Part shown: one piece after another, positions 5,505 to 12,737 of the stretch | Position numbering within the stretch: the first letter of the stretch is position 1 | Layout: every line of letters starts with the position of its first letter | From: Candidatus Tayloriibacteriota bacterium | GTDB lineage: Bacteria > Patescibacteriota > Minisyncoccia > Phycocordibacterales > GWA1-40-21 | Reading direction: 5' to 3' | Assembly (NCBI GenBank): GCA_026395155.1 | Contig: JAPLZG010000128.1 | Coordinates: 6,509 to 25,849, forward strand | Length of the DNA stretch: 19,341 bases | The notes under the pieces: generated by a model | The model's database searches: none | Told to the model about the DNA's origin: nothing | The model's input: only the letters and a program-made list of their open reading frames with translations | Made by a program: the position numbers and the translations under genes

Positions 5505-5900
5505 AGATGGAAATGGATTGCCACGTCGGAATACCTCCTCGGTTGACCCCATAAAGAGAATATAGAATATAGAATATTGAATAGGATAATGAGAACTAAC
5601 AAATAGTGGGGGATGGATTGCTTCGTCACTTCGTTCCTCGCAATGACGGAGTAGATGAATTCCACTCTCGACCTAATTTTCTTGAGCAAAGCGTGAGTTT
5701 GGGGTGGGTTGAATTTGGGATGGGACCCAAATTCAAAGACGGACTGAACGAAAGTGAAGGAGTCGGGGTCGGCATAAATTTTCAGCAGAAAATTATATGT
5801 GACCAAAACGCAAGACTCATTGAGAGCTTTTGTGAACGAAGTGAAACAAAAGATCCAATGAGTGGACAGATCTCGTAAAGATTAGAAAATGGAAGTACTC
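5505..5900. repeat. Gene-free mosaic of dispersed repeats
   Basis: I see no credible gene. From left to right the stretch contains: TGGATTGCCACGTCGGAATA again; AATATAGAAT tandems (about 5558-5582); a GGATTGCTTCGTC...TCGCAATGACG palindromic repeat (5613-5646); the inverted copy of an 18-base block (5668-5685, partner 3481-3498); a perfect hairpin TTGAATTTGGG/CCCAAATTCAA (5709-5719/5726-5736); and an inverted repeat CTCATTG/CAATGAG with inner TTTTGT/ACAAAA (about 5816-5864). Confidence 0.65.
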
Positions 5901-5953
5901 TTGTGGTACAACGGGATGACAGAAAGGTGAGTTATGGTATTATTGTACATAAT

Positions 5954-7030
5954 ATGATTCGTGAGAAATGTAAACAAATGACAAAAAGTTTCCTTATGCT
6001 TTTTGAAAAATATAGTAGATTTTTATCATCTTTAGGTCTTATTGCTGGTCTTATAATAACTCCACTTACTTTAACAAGAATAGACAATATTACTGACAAT
6101 CTTTGGATAATAATACAATTATTTTTAGCTATTTTGGGTATTACTCTTTTAAATTATTTAAATAATAAAGTCAAAACTGGAAAAATTAATAAGGTATATG
6201 ACAATGATATAAATTTCTGGCTTACTCTTATTATTCAGTTTGCATTTGGTAATCTTTTTAGTACATACATAGTCTTTTATTTTAGAAGTTCAACTATTTT
6301 TTTAAGCTGGCCTTTTATTTTAATAATTGCATTTTTACTTATTGGTAATGAAATTTGGGTAAGACGATACTCGAGACTGACATTACAGATAACAACTCTG
6401 TTTTTGTCTATTTATATGTTTTTTATTTTCTCTTTACCTATAATTTTAAACAAAATAGGTGATGATGTTTTTATTTATAGTGGATTATTAAGTTTATTGT
6501 TTATTATTGTTTTTATATTTGTTCTAAGAATAATAACTAGAGAATCTTTTACAACAAACAAAATCCCAATGATTTCTAGCTTGATTGGTTCATTTATTAT
6601 AATGAATGGAATGTATTTCTTAAATATTATTCCACCGATTCCTCTTTCTTTGAAAGATGCTGGGGTTTATCATTCTATTTATAAAGAAAATGAAAATTAT
6701 ATTTTAAATGGGGAAGAAAAAAGTTGGAAAGATTATTTTAAAATTTATGAAGTATATAATAGAGTTGGAAATGAACCAGTGTATGTCTTTAGCTCAATTT
6801 TCTCTCCAACAAAATTTAATACGGAAATAATACATGAATGGCAATACTATAATGAAAATGAAAGAAAATGGGTAACTTCGGGAAGGATAAATTTATCAAT
6901 AATAGGTGGCAGAGATGGAGGATTTAGGACATATTCTATGAAGACAAATGTATTTTCAGGGTTATGGAGGGTGAATATACTGACTTTAAAGAATAAAGTG
7001 GTGGGGAGGGTGAATTTTGAAGTGCGATGA
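5954..7030 (+). CDS. DUF2914 multi-pass membrane protein
   Basis: The frame is open from a GTG at 5903, but bases 5913-5933 resemble a dispersed repeat (CGGGATGACAGAAAGGTGAG, compare the complement of 14913-14935). I therefore place the start at ATG 5954 (358 residues); ATG 5978 is also possible. No SD is seen. The first 230 or so residues contain about seven hydrophobic helices. A soluble C-terminal domain (about the last 125 residues) has the DUF2914 pattern: GVYHSIY, VYVFSSIFSPT, HEWQYY, ISIIGGRDGG-like LSIIGGRDGGFRTYS, LWRVNI and VVGRVNFEV. The function of the family is not known to me; a membrane-anchored extracytoplasmic domain is the inferred topology. The gene is flanked by repeats and has no operon partner. 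Confidence 0.85.
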   Translation: MIREKCKQMTKSFLMLFEKYSRFLSSLGLIAGLIITPLTLTRIDNITDNLWIIIQLFLAILGITLLNYLNNKVKTGKINKVYDNDINFWLTLIIQFAFGNLFSTYIVFYFRSSTIFLSWPFILIIAFLLIGNEIWVRRYSRLTLQITTLFLSIYMFFIFSLPIILNKIGDDVFIYSGLLSLLFIIVFIFVLRIITRESFTTNKIPMISSLIGSFIIMNGMYFLNIIPPIPLSLKDAGVYHSIYKENENYILNGEEKSWKDYFKIYEVYNRVGNEPVYVFSSIFSPTKFNTEIIHEWQYYNENERKWVTSGRINLSIIGGRDGGFRTYSMKTNVFSGLWRVNILTLKNKVVGRVNFEVR

Positions 7031-7090
7031 AATATGTTCTATTTGTTATAGATGTTCTAGTTGTTGTAATTGAAATGAAATAATAAAGAA

Positions 7091-7119
7091 ACTGGATTTC
7101 AGCCTACGCTGGGATGACA
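7091..7119. repeat. Dispersed palindromic repeat, decayed copy 2
   Basis: CTGGATTTCAGCCTACGCTG followed by GGATGAC matches the complement of the GTCATTCC...GGAATCCAG repeat with several substitutions. Confidence 0.55.
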
Positions 7120-7175
7120 AAGAAGAGTTAAAAAAGATGGATTGCCACGAATGGTTACATTCTCGGTTGACAGAG

Positions 7176-7235
7176 ATGTGGCCCTTTAAGGTCTGTCCTT
7201 TTTACAGATTTAAAGACAGACCTTTTCCCGCCACT
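7176..7235 (+). repeat. 60-bp palindromic element, copy A
   Basis: This 60-base block recurs in inverted orientation at 14794-14853 with about three differences. Internally AAGGTCTGTC pairs with GACAGACCTT, so it is a hairpin element. Copy A is followed immediately by a GTCATTCC-type repeat. Confidence 0.85.
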
Positions 7236-7304
7236 GGATTCCCGTCTACACGGGAATGACCCCCGTAAAGAGAATATAGAATGTTGAATATAGAATTTTG
7301 AATC
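7233..7304. repeat. Dispersed palindromic repeat copy 3 plus AATATAGAAT tandem
   Basis: ACTGGATTCCCGTCTACACG and GGAATGAC form an inverted repeat (GGATTCCCGT...ACGGGAAT, 7233-7260). A degenerate AATATAGAAT/AATGTTGAAT tandem follows (7269-7304). Confidence 0.65.
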
Positions 7305-7319
7305 TTTTCAACCACCCCG

Positions 7320-7418
7320 GCTGAAGACAGCCACCCCTCCTTAATAAGGCGGGGATTTAAAAGTTATAAACAGTTGATCTCTTTACTTTTATTTAGATTA
7401 AGGTATACTGTCTTCAGC
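7320..7418. repeat. 11-bp perfect inverted repeat spanning a candidate promoter
   Basis: GCTGAAGACAG (7320-7330) is the exact complement of CTGTCTTCAGC (7408-7418). Between the arms are a smaller hairpin (CCCC-T-CCTT/AAGG-C-GGGG, 7334-7354) and a promoter-like pair. Confidence 0.7.
7382..7409 (+). promoter_or_regulatory. Candidate promoter for the 7416-7745 RNA
   Basis: TTTACT (7382-7387), a 16-nt spacer and TATACT (7404-7409) are the best sigma70-like pair in this gap. The start would fall near 7416, on the right arm of the inverted repeat. Confidence 0.45.
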
Positions 7419-7745
7419 TTTAAATAAGAATGAGTTTTGGGCGTAAAGCGCCGAAATAGCAAGTAAGTTAAGTTGCATAAAATCTTGCTTAGAAAAATAA
7501 GATAAATTCAAAGAAAATTTAAGAGGCCTTGTATCTAGGGTTGTCTTTTTTGTGTATTAGAATTTAGTATCGTACTTATTGGTGAGCGATGTCCGAATAC
7601 CTCGTCATCGAGGTTGAGGACACGCGTTGTGTTTAGAATGGTCGGTGGACCATTCCTATTCCAAAAAAACAACCAAGGTATTATGTGTCTAATACCTCGC
7701 GAGCTTTGCTCGGAGGATTTGACACACAATTTGTTTTATTTTTTT
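7416..7745 (+). ncRNA. Candidate structured noncoding RNA, unassigned
   Basis: The 914-base gap before rpoB holds no convincing ORF but several strong helices. GGCG/CGCC lies at about 7440-7452. A long closing pairing joins CCTT...GGTTGT-C-TTTTTT (7527-7551) to AAAAAA-A-ACAACC-AAGG (7663-7678). Inside it are nested hairpins TGTCC/GGACA (7590-7594/7618-7622) around CCTCG-TCAT-CGAGG (7600-7613), and a perfect hairpin GAATGGTC-GGTG-GACCATTC (7636-7655). The segment ends in a terminator-like hairpin with a T tract. The size resembles RNase P RNA or tmRNA, but I find neither the RNase P core (AGGAAAGTCC-like) nor a tmRNA tRNA-like end. It may be an independent RNA or an attenuated distal leader of rpoB. 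Confidence 0.5.
7684..7745 (+). terminator. Strong terminator-like hairpin upstream of rpoB
   Basis: TGTGTC/GACACA (7684-7689/7721-7726) encloses CCTC-G-CGAGC-TTT-GCTCG-GAGG (7695-7716), followed by TTTGTTTTATTTTTTT. It ends the candidate RNA or attenuates transcription towards rpoB. Confidence 0.75.
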
Positions 7746-7846
7746 GAACATGATTTTCTGCTATTAATTCTGCTCTATTTTTAATAGAAAAGTTTGATAA
7801 AAAAGAATTAGTTTATTAATCAAGAGTTAAGTAAATAATTTATCCG

Positions 7847-7944
7847 ACCCCAGTGAAATATCCGTCTACAACGGATATAAGCTCAGAAGCTTTTATTTCA
7901 CAGGGTGATGATTTTTTAATCACTTCGCTCTTAAAAAATCAATC
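7847..7944 (+). promoter_or_regulatory. Structured leader of rpoB with buried SD (same family as rpoD leader)
   Basis: P1: ACCC (7847-7850) pairs with GGGT (7903-7906) and GTGAAATA (7853-7860) with TATTTCAC (7894-7901). Inside are P2 TCCGT-CTACA-ACGGA (7861-7875) and P3 AAGCT-CAGA-AGCTT (7879-7892). P4: GAT+GATTTTTTAA (7907-7919) pairs with TTAAAAAATC+ATC (7931-7940, 7942-7944) and ends at the ATG. AGGGTGAT (7902-7909) fits the 16S anti-SD but lies in P1 and 35 bases before the ATG, so P4 may bridge the gap. The rpoD leader has the same order of elements, the same TTTATTTCAC..GGGTGATGATTTT core and the same CAATCATGAAA end. Confidence 0.8.
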
Positions 7945-10900
7945 ATGAAAAGACCAGCAAATGTTTTGACAGAAGGTGTGTATGGAGGAAAGCTTGAAAA
8001 AAAATATTTCAATAAATTCAAGAAAACTCTCATAAATACACCAAACCTTGTAAACCACCAAACAAAATCATACCAGTGGTTTTTGAAGGAAGGTATTGCG
8101 GAAGTATTTAAGGAATTTTCACCTATCAAGGACTATGCAGATAAAAAGTTTGAATTATCTTTTGGAGATTTTCAAATTGTTATGCCTAAACATGACGAAT
8201 TTCATTCAAAAGAAAAAAAGATTTCTTATGATGGACAGCTTAAAGCTCAAATAAAATTAAAAAACAAAACATTTGGTTCTGTTAAAGAACAGGAAATTTT
8301 CCTTACCGATTTGCCACTCATGACAGATCATGGAACTTTCATTATTAATGGTATTGAAAGAGTTATCGTGCCTCAGCTTGCAAGATCATTCGGAATTTTC
8401 TTTACACTAAATGATGCTAAAGGAAAAAATCAATTTGGAGCAAAGGTTATTCCAGCAAGAGGTGCTTGGATAGAAATAGAATCAGAATCTGATGGTGCGA
8501 TTTATGTAAAAATTGATAAAAAGAGAAAATTTGCGATTTCTTCTCTTTTGAGAGTACTTGGAGTAAAAACAGACAAAGATATTTTAGAGTTATTTAAAGG
8601 TGATGAAAATGCACTTAAAGCCATAGAAACAAGTATTATAAAAGATCACGCAAAGACACAAGATGAATCTTTCCTAGAAATCTATAAGAGATTGAGAGAT
8701 GGAGACTTGGCTTCTATTGATAACGCAAAAGATTATATAAATTCAATTTTTAGTGCGGATAGATATGATATTTCAAAAGTTGGAAGATTTAAATTTAACA
8801 AGAGATTTGGTTTTCCAATGGATGAAAAAACTTTAGAGAAGAAAAATATTACTGTAGATGATTTGGTTGCTTCAATAAAAAACATAGTTAAATTAAATAA
8901 TGATCCAGATGCAGTTGAAGATGATATAGATCACCTTGGATCAAGAAGAGTTCGTTTCGTTGGTGAGCTTCTTCAAGCAAAATTTAGAGTCGGTATGGCT
9001 CAAATGAAGAGAAATATTCAAGACAGAATGTCTACTATTGAACCTGATATTTCAATGCCAGTACAGTTTATTTCTGCAAGACCACTTCAAGCAAGAATAA
9101 AAGAATTTTTCACTACTGGTCAGCTTTCTCAGTTTATGCAACAGACAAACATTCTTGAAGAAATTGAACATTTAAGAACACTTTCAGCACTTGGGCCCGG
9201 AGGTCTTACAAGAGAAAGAGCAGGTTTTGAAGTTCGTGACGTTCACCCATCTCACTATGGAAGAGTTTGTCCTATTCACACACCTGAAGGTCAAAACATC
9301 GGTCTTATTTTAAGGCTCTCAACATATGCAAGAGTTAATGATTTTGGAATGATTGAAACTCCATATGCAAAAGTTAAAAATGGTGTTGTTACAAATGAAG
9401 TAAAATATTTTAATGCACTTGAAGAGGAAAACTTTAAAATTGCTCACGGTGCCACAAAATACAATGAAGCTGGAAAAATTGAAGAAGATGAAGTTGAAGT
9501 TCGCGTAAATGGAATTCCAACTCTTGTTAAAAGCGGAGAAGTTGATTATATAGATGTTTCTGCAAATCAAGCTTTTTCTATTGCAACCTCTATGATTCCA
9601 TTCCTAGAACATGATGATGCAAACAGAGCATTGATGGGATCAAACATGCAAAAACAAGCAGTTCCTTGTGTTGTTCCTGAAGCTCCGCTTGTTTCTACTG
9701 GTATTGAAGATGAAGCCGCAAGATATACAGGAAGAGTTATTTTTTCTGAAGAAGATGGAGTTGTTAGTGCTGTAGATGCTTCAAGAGTTGTTGTTAAGGG
9801 TACAAAAAGTGGAAAAGAAAAAGAACACAGACTCGTTGCTTTCTCAAGAACAAACGGATTTACACCTTTCCACCAAAGACCATCTGTTGATTTGGGTCAA
9901 AAAGTTAAAAAGGGAGATTTACTAGCTGATACTTCATCATCTGTAAATGGACAAATGTCTATCGGTCAAAATGCTTTGGTTGCGTTTATGACATGGTCTG
10001 GATCAAACTATGAAGATGCTATTATTCTTTCTGAAAGACTTGTAAAAAATAGTAAATTTTCATCTATTCACTTAGAAGAATTTGTTGTAAATGTCCGTGA
10101 TACAAAACTCGGGCCAGAAATAACAACACATGATATTCCAAACGTGGGTGAATCAAAATTAAAAAATCTAGACGAAGATGGTATTGTCAGAGTTGGTGCT
10201 GAAGTTATGCCAGGAGATATTCTTGTTGGTAAGATTACTCCAAAAGGTGAAACTCAACTTACTCCTGAAGAAAGACTTTTGAGATCAATTTTCGGTGAAA
10301 AAGCTAGAGATGTTAAAGATACATCAAAGAGACTTGAAAGCGGAAAAAGAGGAAGAGTTATTTCTATAAAAATCTTTTCAAGAGAAAATGGTGACAAACT
10401 CGAATCAGGAATTATAAAAAGAATTCATGTTGAGGTTGCACAGTTAAGAAATATTTCTGTTGGAGACAAGCTTGCTGGAAGACACGGAAACAAAGGTGTT
10501 ATCTCAAAGATATTGCCAGTAGAAGATATGCCATATATGGAAGATGGTACTCCTGTTGATCTTATTTTGACACCACTTGGTGTTCCTTCTCGTATGAACC
10601 TTGGACAGATTTTGGAAGTTCACCTTGGACTTGCTGCAAACACTCTCAATTATCAAGCGGTTGTTCCACCTTTTATGTCAGCAACTGATAAAGAAATAAA
10701 AGAAGAACTTAAAAAAGCTGGATATAAAGAAAGCGGTAAGATGAAATTATTTGATGGAAGAAATGGTCAATGTTTTGAGCAAGATATTTCTGTTGGTTAT
10801 ATGTATATCTTGAAACTGCACCATGAAGTTGAAGACAAGATACACATGAGATCTATTGGGCCATACTCAATGATAACTCAACAGCCTTTGGGAGGAAGAG

Positions 10901-11160
10901 CACAAGGAGGAGGACAGAGATTTGGAGAAATGGAGGTCTGGGCACTGCTTGGATATGGTGCTGCTTACACATTAAGAGAAATGCTTACAATTAAATCAGA
11001 TGATATCGTAGGAAGATCATCAGCATTCGATTCTATTGTGAAAGGAGAAAGAATTAAACAACCAAATCTTCCTGCTTCATTTAACGTTTTGCTTAATAGC
11101 TTGAGAGGATTGTCACTCAACGTCGAACTCAAGAATGAGAAATTAGAAGATGATAATTAA
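7945..11160 (+). CDS. rpoB: DNA-directed RNA polymerase subunit beta
   Basis: This is the large catalytic subunit of RNA polymerase: template and RNA binding and the rifampicin pocket. At 1071 residues it is compact (E. coli has 1342) but looks complete. Visible regions: the N-terminal protrusion/lobe; the rif cluster QLSQFMQQTNILEEIEHLRT (393-412) followed by SALGPGGLTRERAGFEVRD; CPIHTPEGQNIGLI; NYEDAIILSE; KITPKGETQLTPEERLL; GDKLAGRHGNKGVIS, with the conserved active-site lysines; and the C-terminal GGRAQGGGQRFGEMEVWAL, a clamp-contacting segment. The ATG at 7945 ends the leader hairpin P4 and is the natural N-terminus; no SD lies at normal distance. rpoC follows after 86 bases with no terminator between, so the two are probably co-transcribed. 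No rplJ/rplL precedes it. Confidence 0.98.
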   Translation: MKRPANVLTEGVYGGKLEKKYFNKFKKTLINTPNLVNHQTKSYQWFLKEGIAEVFKEFSPIKDYADKKFELSFGDFQIVMPKHDEFHSKEKKISYDGQLKAQIKLKNKTFGSVKEQEIFLTDLPLMTDHGTFIINGIERVIVPQLARSFGIFFTLNDAKGKNQFGAKVIPARGAWIEIESESDGAIYVKIDKKRKFAISSLLRVLGVKTDKDILELFKGDENALKAIETSIIKDHAKTQDESFLEIYKRLRDGDLASIDNAKDYINSIFSADRYDISKVGRFKFNKRFGFPMDEKTLEKKNITVDDLVASIKNIVKLNNDPDAVEDDIDHLGSRRVRFVGELLQAKFRVGMAQMKRNIQDRMSTIEPDISMPVQFISARPLQARIKEFFTTGQLSQFMQQTNILEEIEHLRTLSALGPGGLTRERAGFEVRDVHPSHYGRVCPIHTPEGQNIGLILRLSTYARVNDFGMIETPYAKVKNGVVTNEVKYFNALEEENFKIAHGATKYNEAGKIEEDEVEVRVNGIPTLVKSGEVDYIDVSANQAFSIATSMIPFLEHDDANRALMGSNMQKQAVPCVVPEAPLVSTGIEDEAARYTGRVIFSEEDGVVSAVDASRVVVKGTKSGKEKEHRLVAFSRTNGFTPFHQRPSVDLGQKVKKGDLLADTSSSVNGQMSIGQNALVAFMTWSGSNYEDAIILSERLVKNSKFSSIHLEEFVVNVRDTKLGPEITTHDIPNVGESKLKNLDEDGIVRVGAEVMPGDILVGKITPKGETQLTPEERLLRSIFGEKARDVKDTSKRLESGKRGRVISIKIFSRENGDKLESGIIKRIHVEVAQLRNISVGDKLAGRHGNKGVISKILPVEDMPYMEDGTPVDLILTPLGVPSRMNLGQILEVHLGLAANTLNYQAVVPPFMSATDKEIKEELKKAGYKESGKMKLFDGRNGQCFEQDISVGYMYILKLHHEVEDKIHMRSIGPYSMITQQPLGGRAQGGGQRFGEMEVWALLGYGAAYTLREMLTIKSDDIVGRSSAFDSIVKGERIKQPNLPASFNVLLNSLRGLSLNVELKNEKLEDDN

Positions 11161-11197
11161 ATATACCAATATACGAATTATACAAATGATACGAATG
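11155..11197 (+). repeat. 43-bp direct repeat at the 3' end of rpoB
   Basis: The block begins AATTAAATATACCAATATAC and runs to ...GATACGAATG. It includes the rpoB stop codon and recurs with one mismatch at 14722-14764 over the rpoC stop codon. It is built from degenerate ATACGAAT-like units. Confidence 0.9.
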
Positions 11198-11246
11198 AAT
11201 ACGAATACAAAAATCATTCAAAAATTAGTATCTTAAATAAAATATT

Positions 11247-12737
11247 ATGATTAAAACAAAACAATCATCGGATCAAAATTTCAACATAGTCTCGATCAAC
11301 GTTGCATCACCTGAAGCTATCGAAAAGTGGTCTTTTGGAGAAATTACAAAACCAGAAACTATCAATTATAGAACTCAAAGATCAGAAAGAGGTGGTCTTT
11401 TTGATGAAAAAATATTCGGTACAGATAAGGATTATGAATGTTATTGCGGAAAATATAAAGGTATCAGATATAAAGGAATTGTTTGTGAAAAATGTGGAGT
11501 TGAAATTACAAGATCAATAGTTAGAAGAGAAAGAATGGGTCATATTGAGCTATCAACGCCAGTTTCTCATATTTGGTTTTTGAGAGGAACTCCTTCAAGA
11601 CTCGGTATGATTATGGGAATGACAGTTTCTGATCTTGAAAAAGTCATTTATTTTGCTGGTTATATAATCATTAAAGTTACAGAATCAGAAAAAGATAGAA
11701 TTCTAAAAGAAATTGATAATGAATTCAAAAACAAAGTAAAAAATGTAGCTGATGAAAAAACAAAAGAAGCTTTGAAAGAAATGGCTCTCAATGCCAAAAA
11801 AGAAGTTGAAAGTATTCAAGAAGGAAAAGTTCTTGATGAGGTAATGTTCCATAAATATTCTATGAAATACGGTGCTGCTTTCGAAGCTGGTATCGGAGGA
11901 GAAGTTATTTATGAAATATTAAAAAAGCTAAATCTAAATGACATTGTTAAAAAACTTGAAATTAATTTAGAAAAAGCAAACGCGATAGACAGCGAAAAAA
12001 TAAATAAAAGAATTAGTTTGTTAAAATCTATGATTGCATCTGGTTCAAGACCAGAGTGGATGTTCCTTACAAAAATTCCAGTTATTCCACCTGCACTTAG
12101 ACCGATGGTTCCACTTGATGGAGGAAGATTTGCAACATCAGATGTAAACGATCTTTACAGAAGAGTTATAAATAGAAACAACAGACTTTTGAAGTTGAAG
12201 GAAATTACTGCTCCAGATGTTATCCTAAGAAATGAAAAAAGAATTTTACAAGAAGCTGTAGATGCTCTTATTGATAATTCAATCAGACATGGAAATTCTC
12301 TTTTCTCAGCAATGGGAAGCGCGGCACAAAAAAGACCTCTAAAATCTCTTGCAGACAATTTGAAAGGAAAAAGAGGATTGTTTAGATCAAACCTTCTTGG
12401 TAAACGTGTGGATTATTCTGGAAGATCAGTTATTGTTGTTGGACCAGAGCTTCACCTCGATCAATGCGGTCTGCCAAAACATATGGCGCTCGAACTTTTT
12501 AGACCATTCATAATTTCACAACTTTTGAAAAAAGAATTGGCCTTTAATATTCGTGGAGCTGGAAAACTTATTGATGAAGGTGCCCCAGAAGTTTGGTCAA
12601 TTCTTGAAGATGTTATCAAAGATAAATATGTTCTATTAAACAGAGCTCCTACTCTTCACAGACTTGGTATTCAAGCTTTTAGACCAATACTTATGTTGTT
12701 ATTGGATGACAAAAATTATTCCTGGCGAAAAAGGTGA
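11247..12737 (+). CDS. rpoC: RNA polymerase subunit beta', N-terminal fragment (frame broken)
   Basis: This fragment encodes the clamp and the start of the active-site half of beta'. Features: the N-terminal zinc ribbon (C65, C67, C80, C83); the clamp-helix region; the rudder/lid area; GSAAQKRPLKSLADNLKGKRG; LLGKRVDYSGRSVIVVGPEL; and LLNRAPTLHRLGIQAFRPIL. After RPIL the reading frame should enter the segment with the Mg-binding NADFDGD loop. Instead it runs into MLLLDDKNYSWRKR and a TGA at 12735-12737. The true beta' sequence continues in the +1 frame from about 12691. No SD is seen before the ATG at 11247. The family is certain; the break means this is either an error in the assembled sequence or a broken gene. 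Confidence 0.93.
   Translation: MIKTKQSSDQNFNIVSINVASPEAIEKWSFGEITKPETINYRTQRSERGGLFDEKIFGTDKDYECYCGKYKGIRYKGIVCEKCGVEITRSIVRRERMGHIELSTPVSHIWFLRGTPSRLGMIMGMTVSDLEKVIYFAGYIIIKVTESEKDRILKEIDNEFKNKVKNVADEKTKEALKEMALNAKKEVESIQEGKVLDEVMFHKYSMKYGAAFEAGIGGEVIYEILKKLNLNDIVKKLEINLEKANAIDSEKINKRISLLKSMIASGSRPEWMFLTKIPVIPPALRPMVPLDGGRFATSDVNDLYRRVINRNNRLLKLKEITAPDVILRNEKRILQEAVDALIDNSIRHGNSLFSAMGSAAQKRPLKSLADNLKGKRGLFRSNLLGKRVDYSGRSVIVVGPELHLDQCGLPKHMALELFRPFIISQLLKKELAFNIRGAGKLIDEGAPEVWSILEDVIKDKYVLLNRAPTLHRLGIQAFRPILMLLLDDKNYSWRKR
12691..12705 (+). other. rpoC deletion/frameshift junction (catalytic loop missing)
   Basis: Upstream DNA encodes ...IQAFRPIL in one frame. Downstream DNA encodes CCYW-MTKIIPGEKGEGK in the +1 frame. 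By comparison with E. coli beta', about 66-70 codons including NADFDGDQMAVH are absent between these points. The lost length must be a multiple of three plus two, roughly 200 bp. Confidence 0.85.

Noticed and set aside
5606..5878. Plus-strand ORF of 90 codons
   Set aside because: It translates a series of dispersed repeats and palindromes, has no SD, and does not look like protein-coding sequence.
7535..7729. Minus-strand ORF of 64 codons
   Set aside because: It runs through hairpins of the candidate ncRNA and its terminator, with no SD or recognisable protein character.
7416..7745. tmRNA or RNase P RNA
   Set aside because: No tRNA-like ends with a TTCGA arm and no AGGAAAGTCC-type core were found in either orientation.
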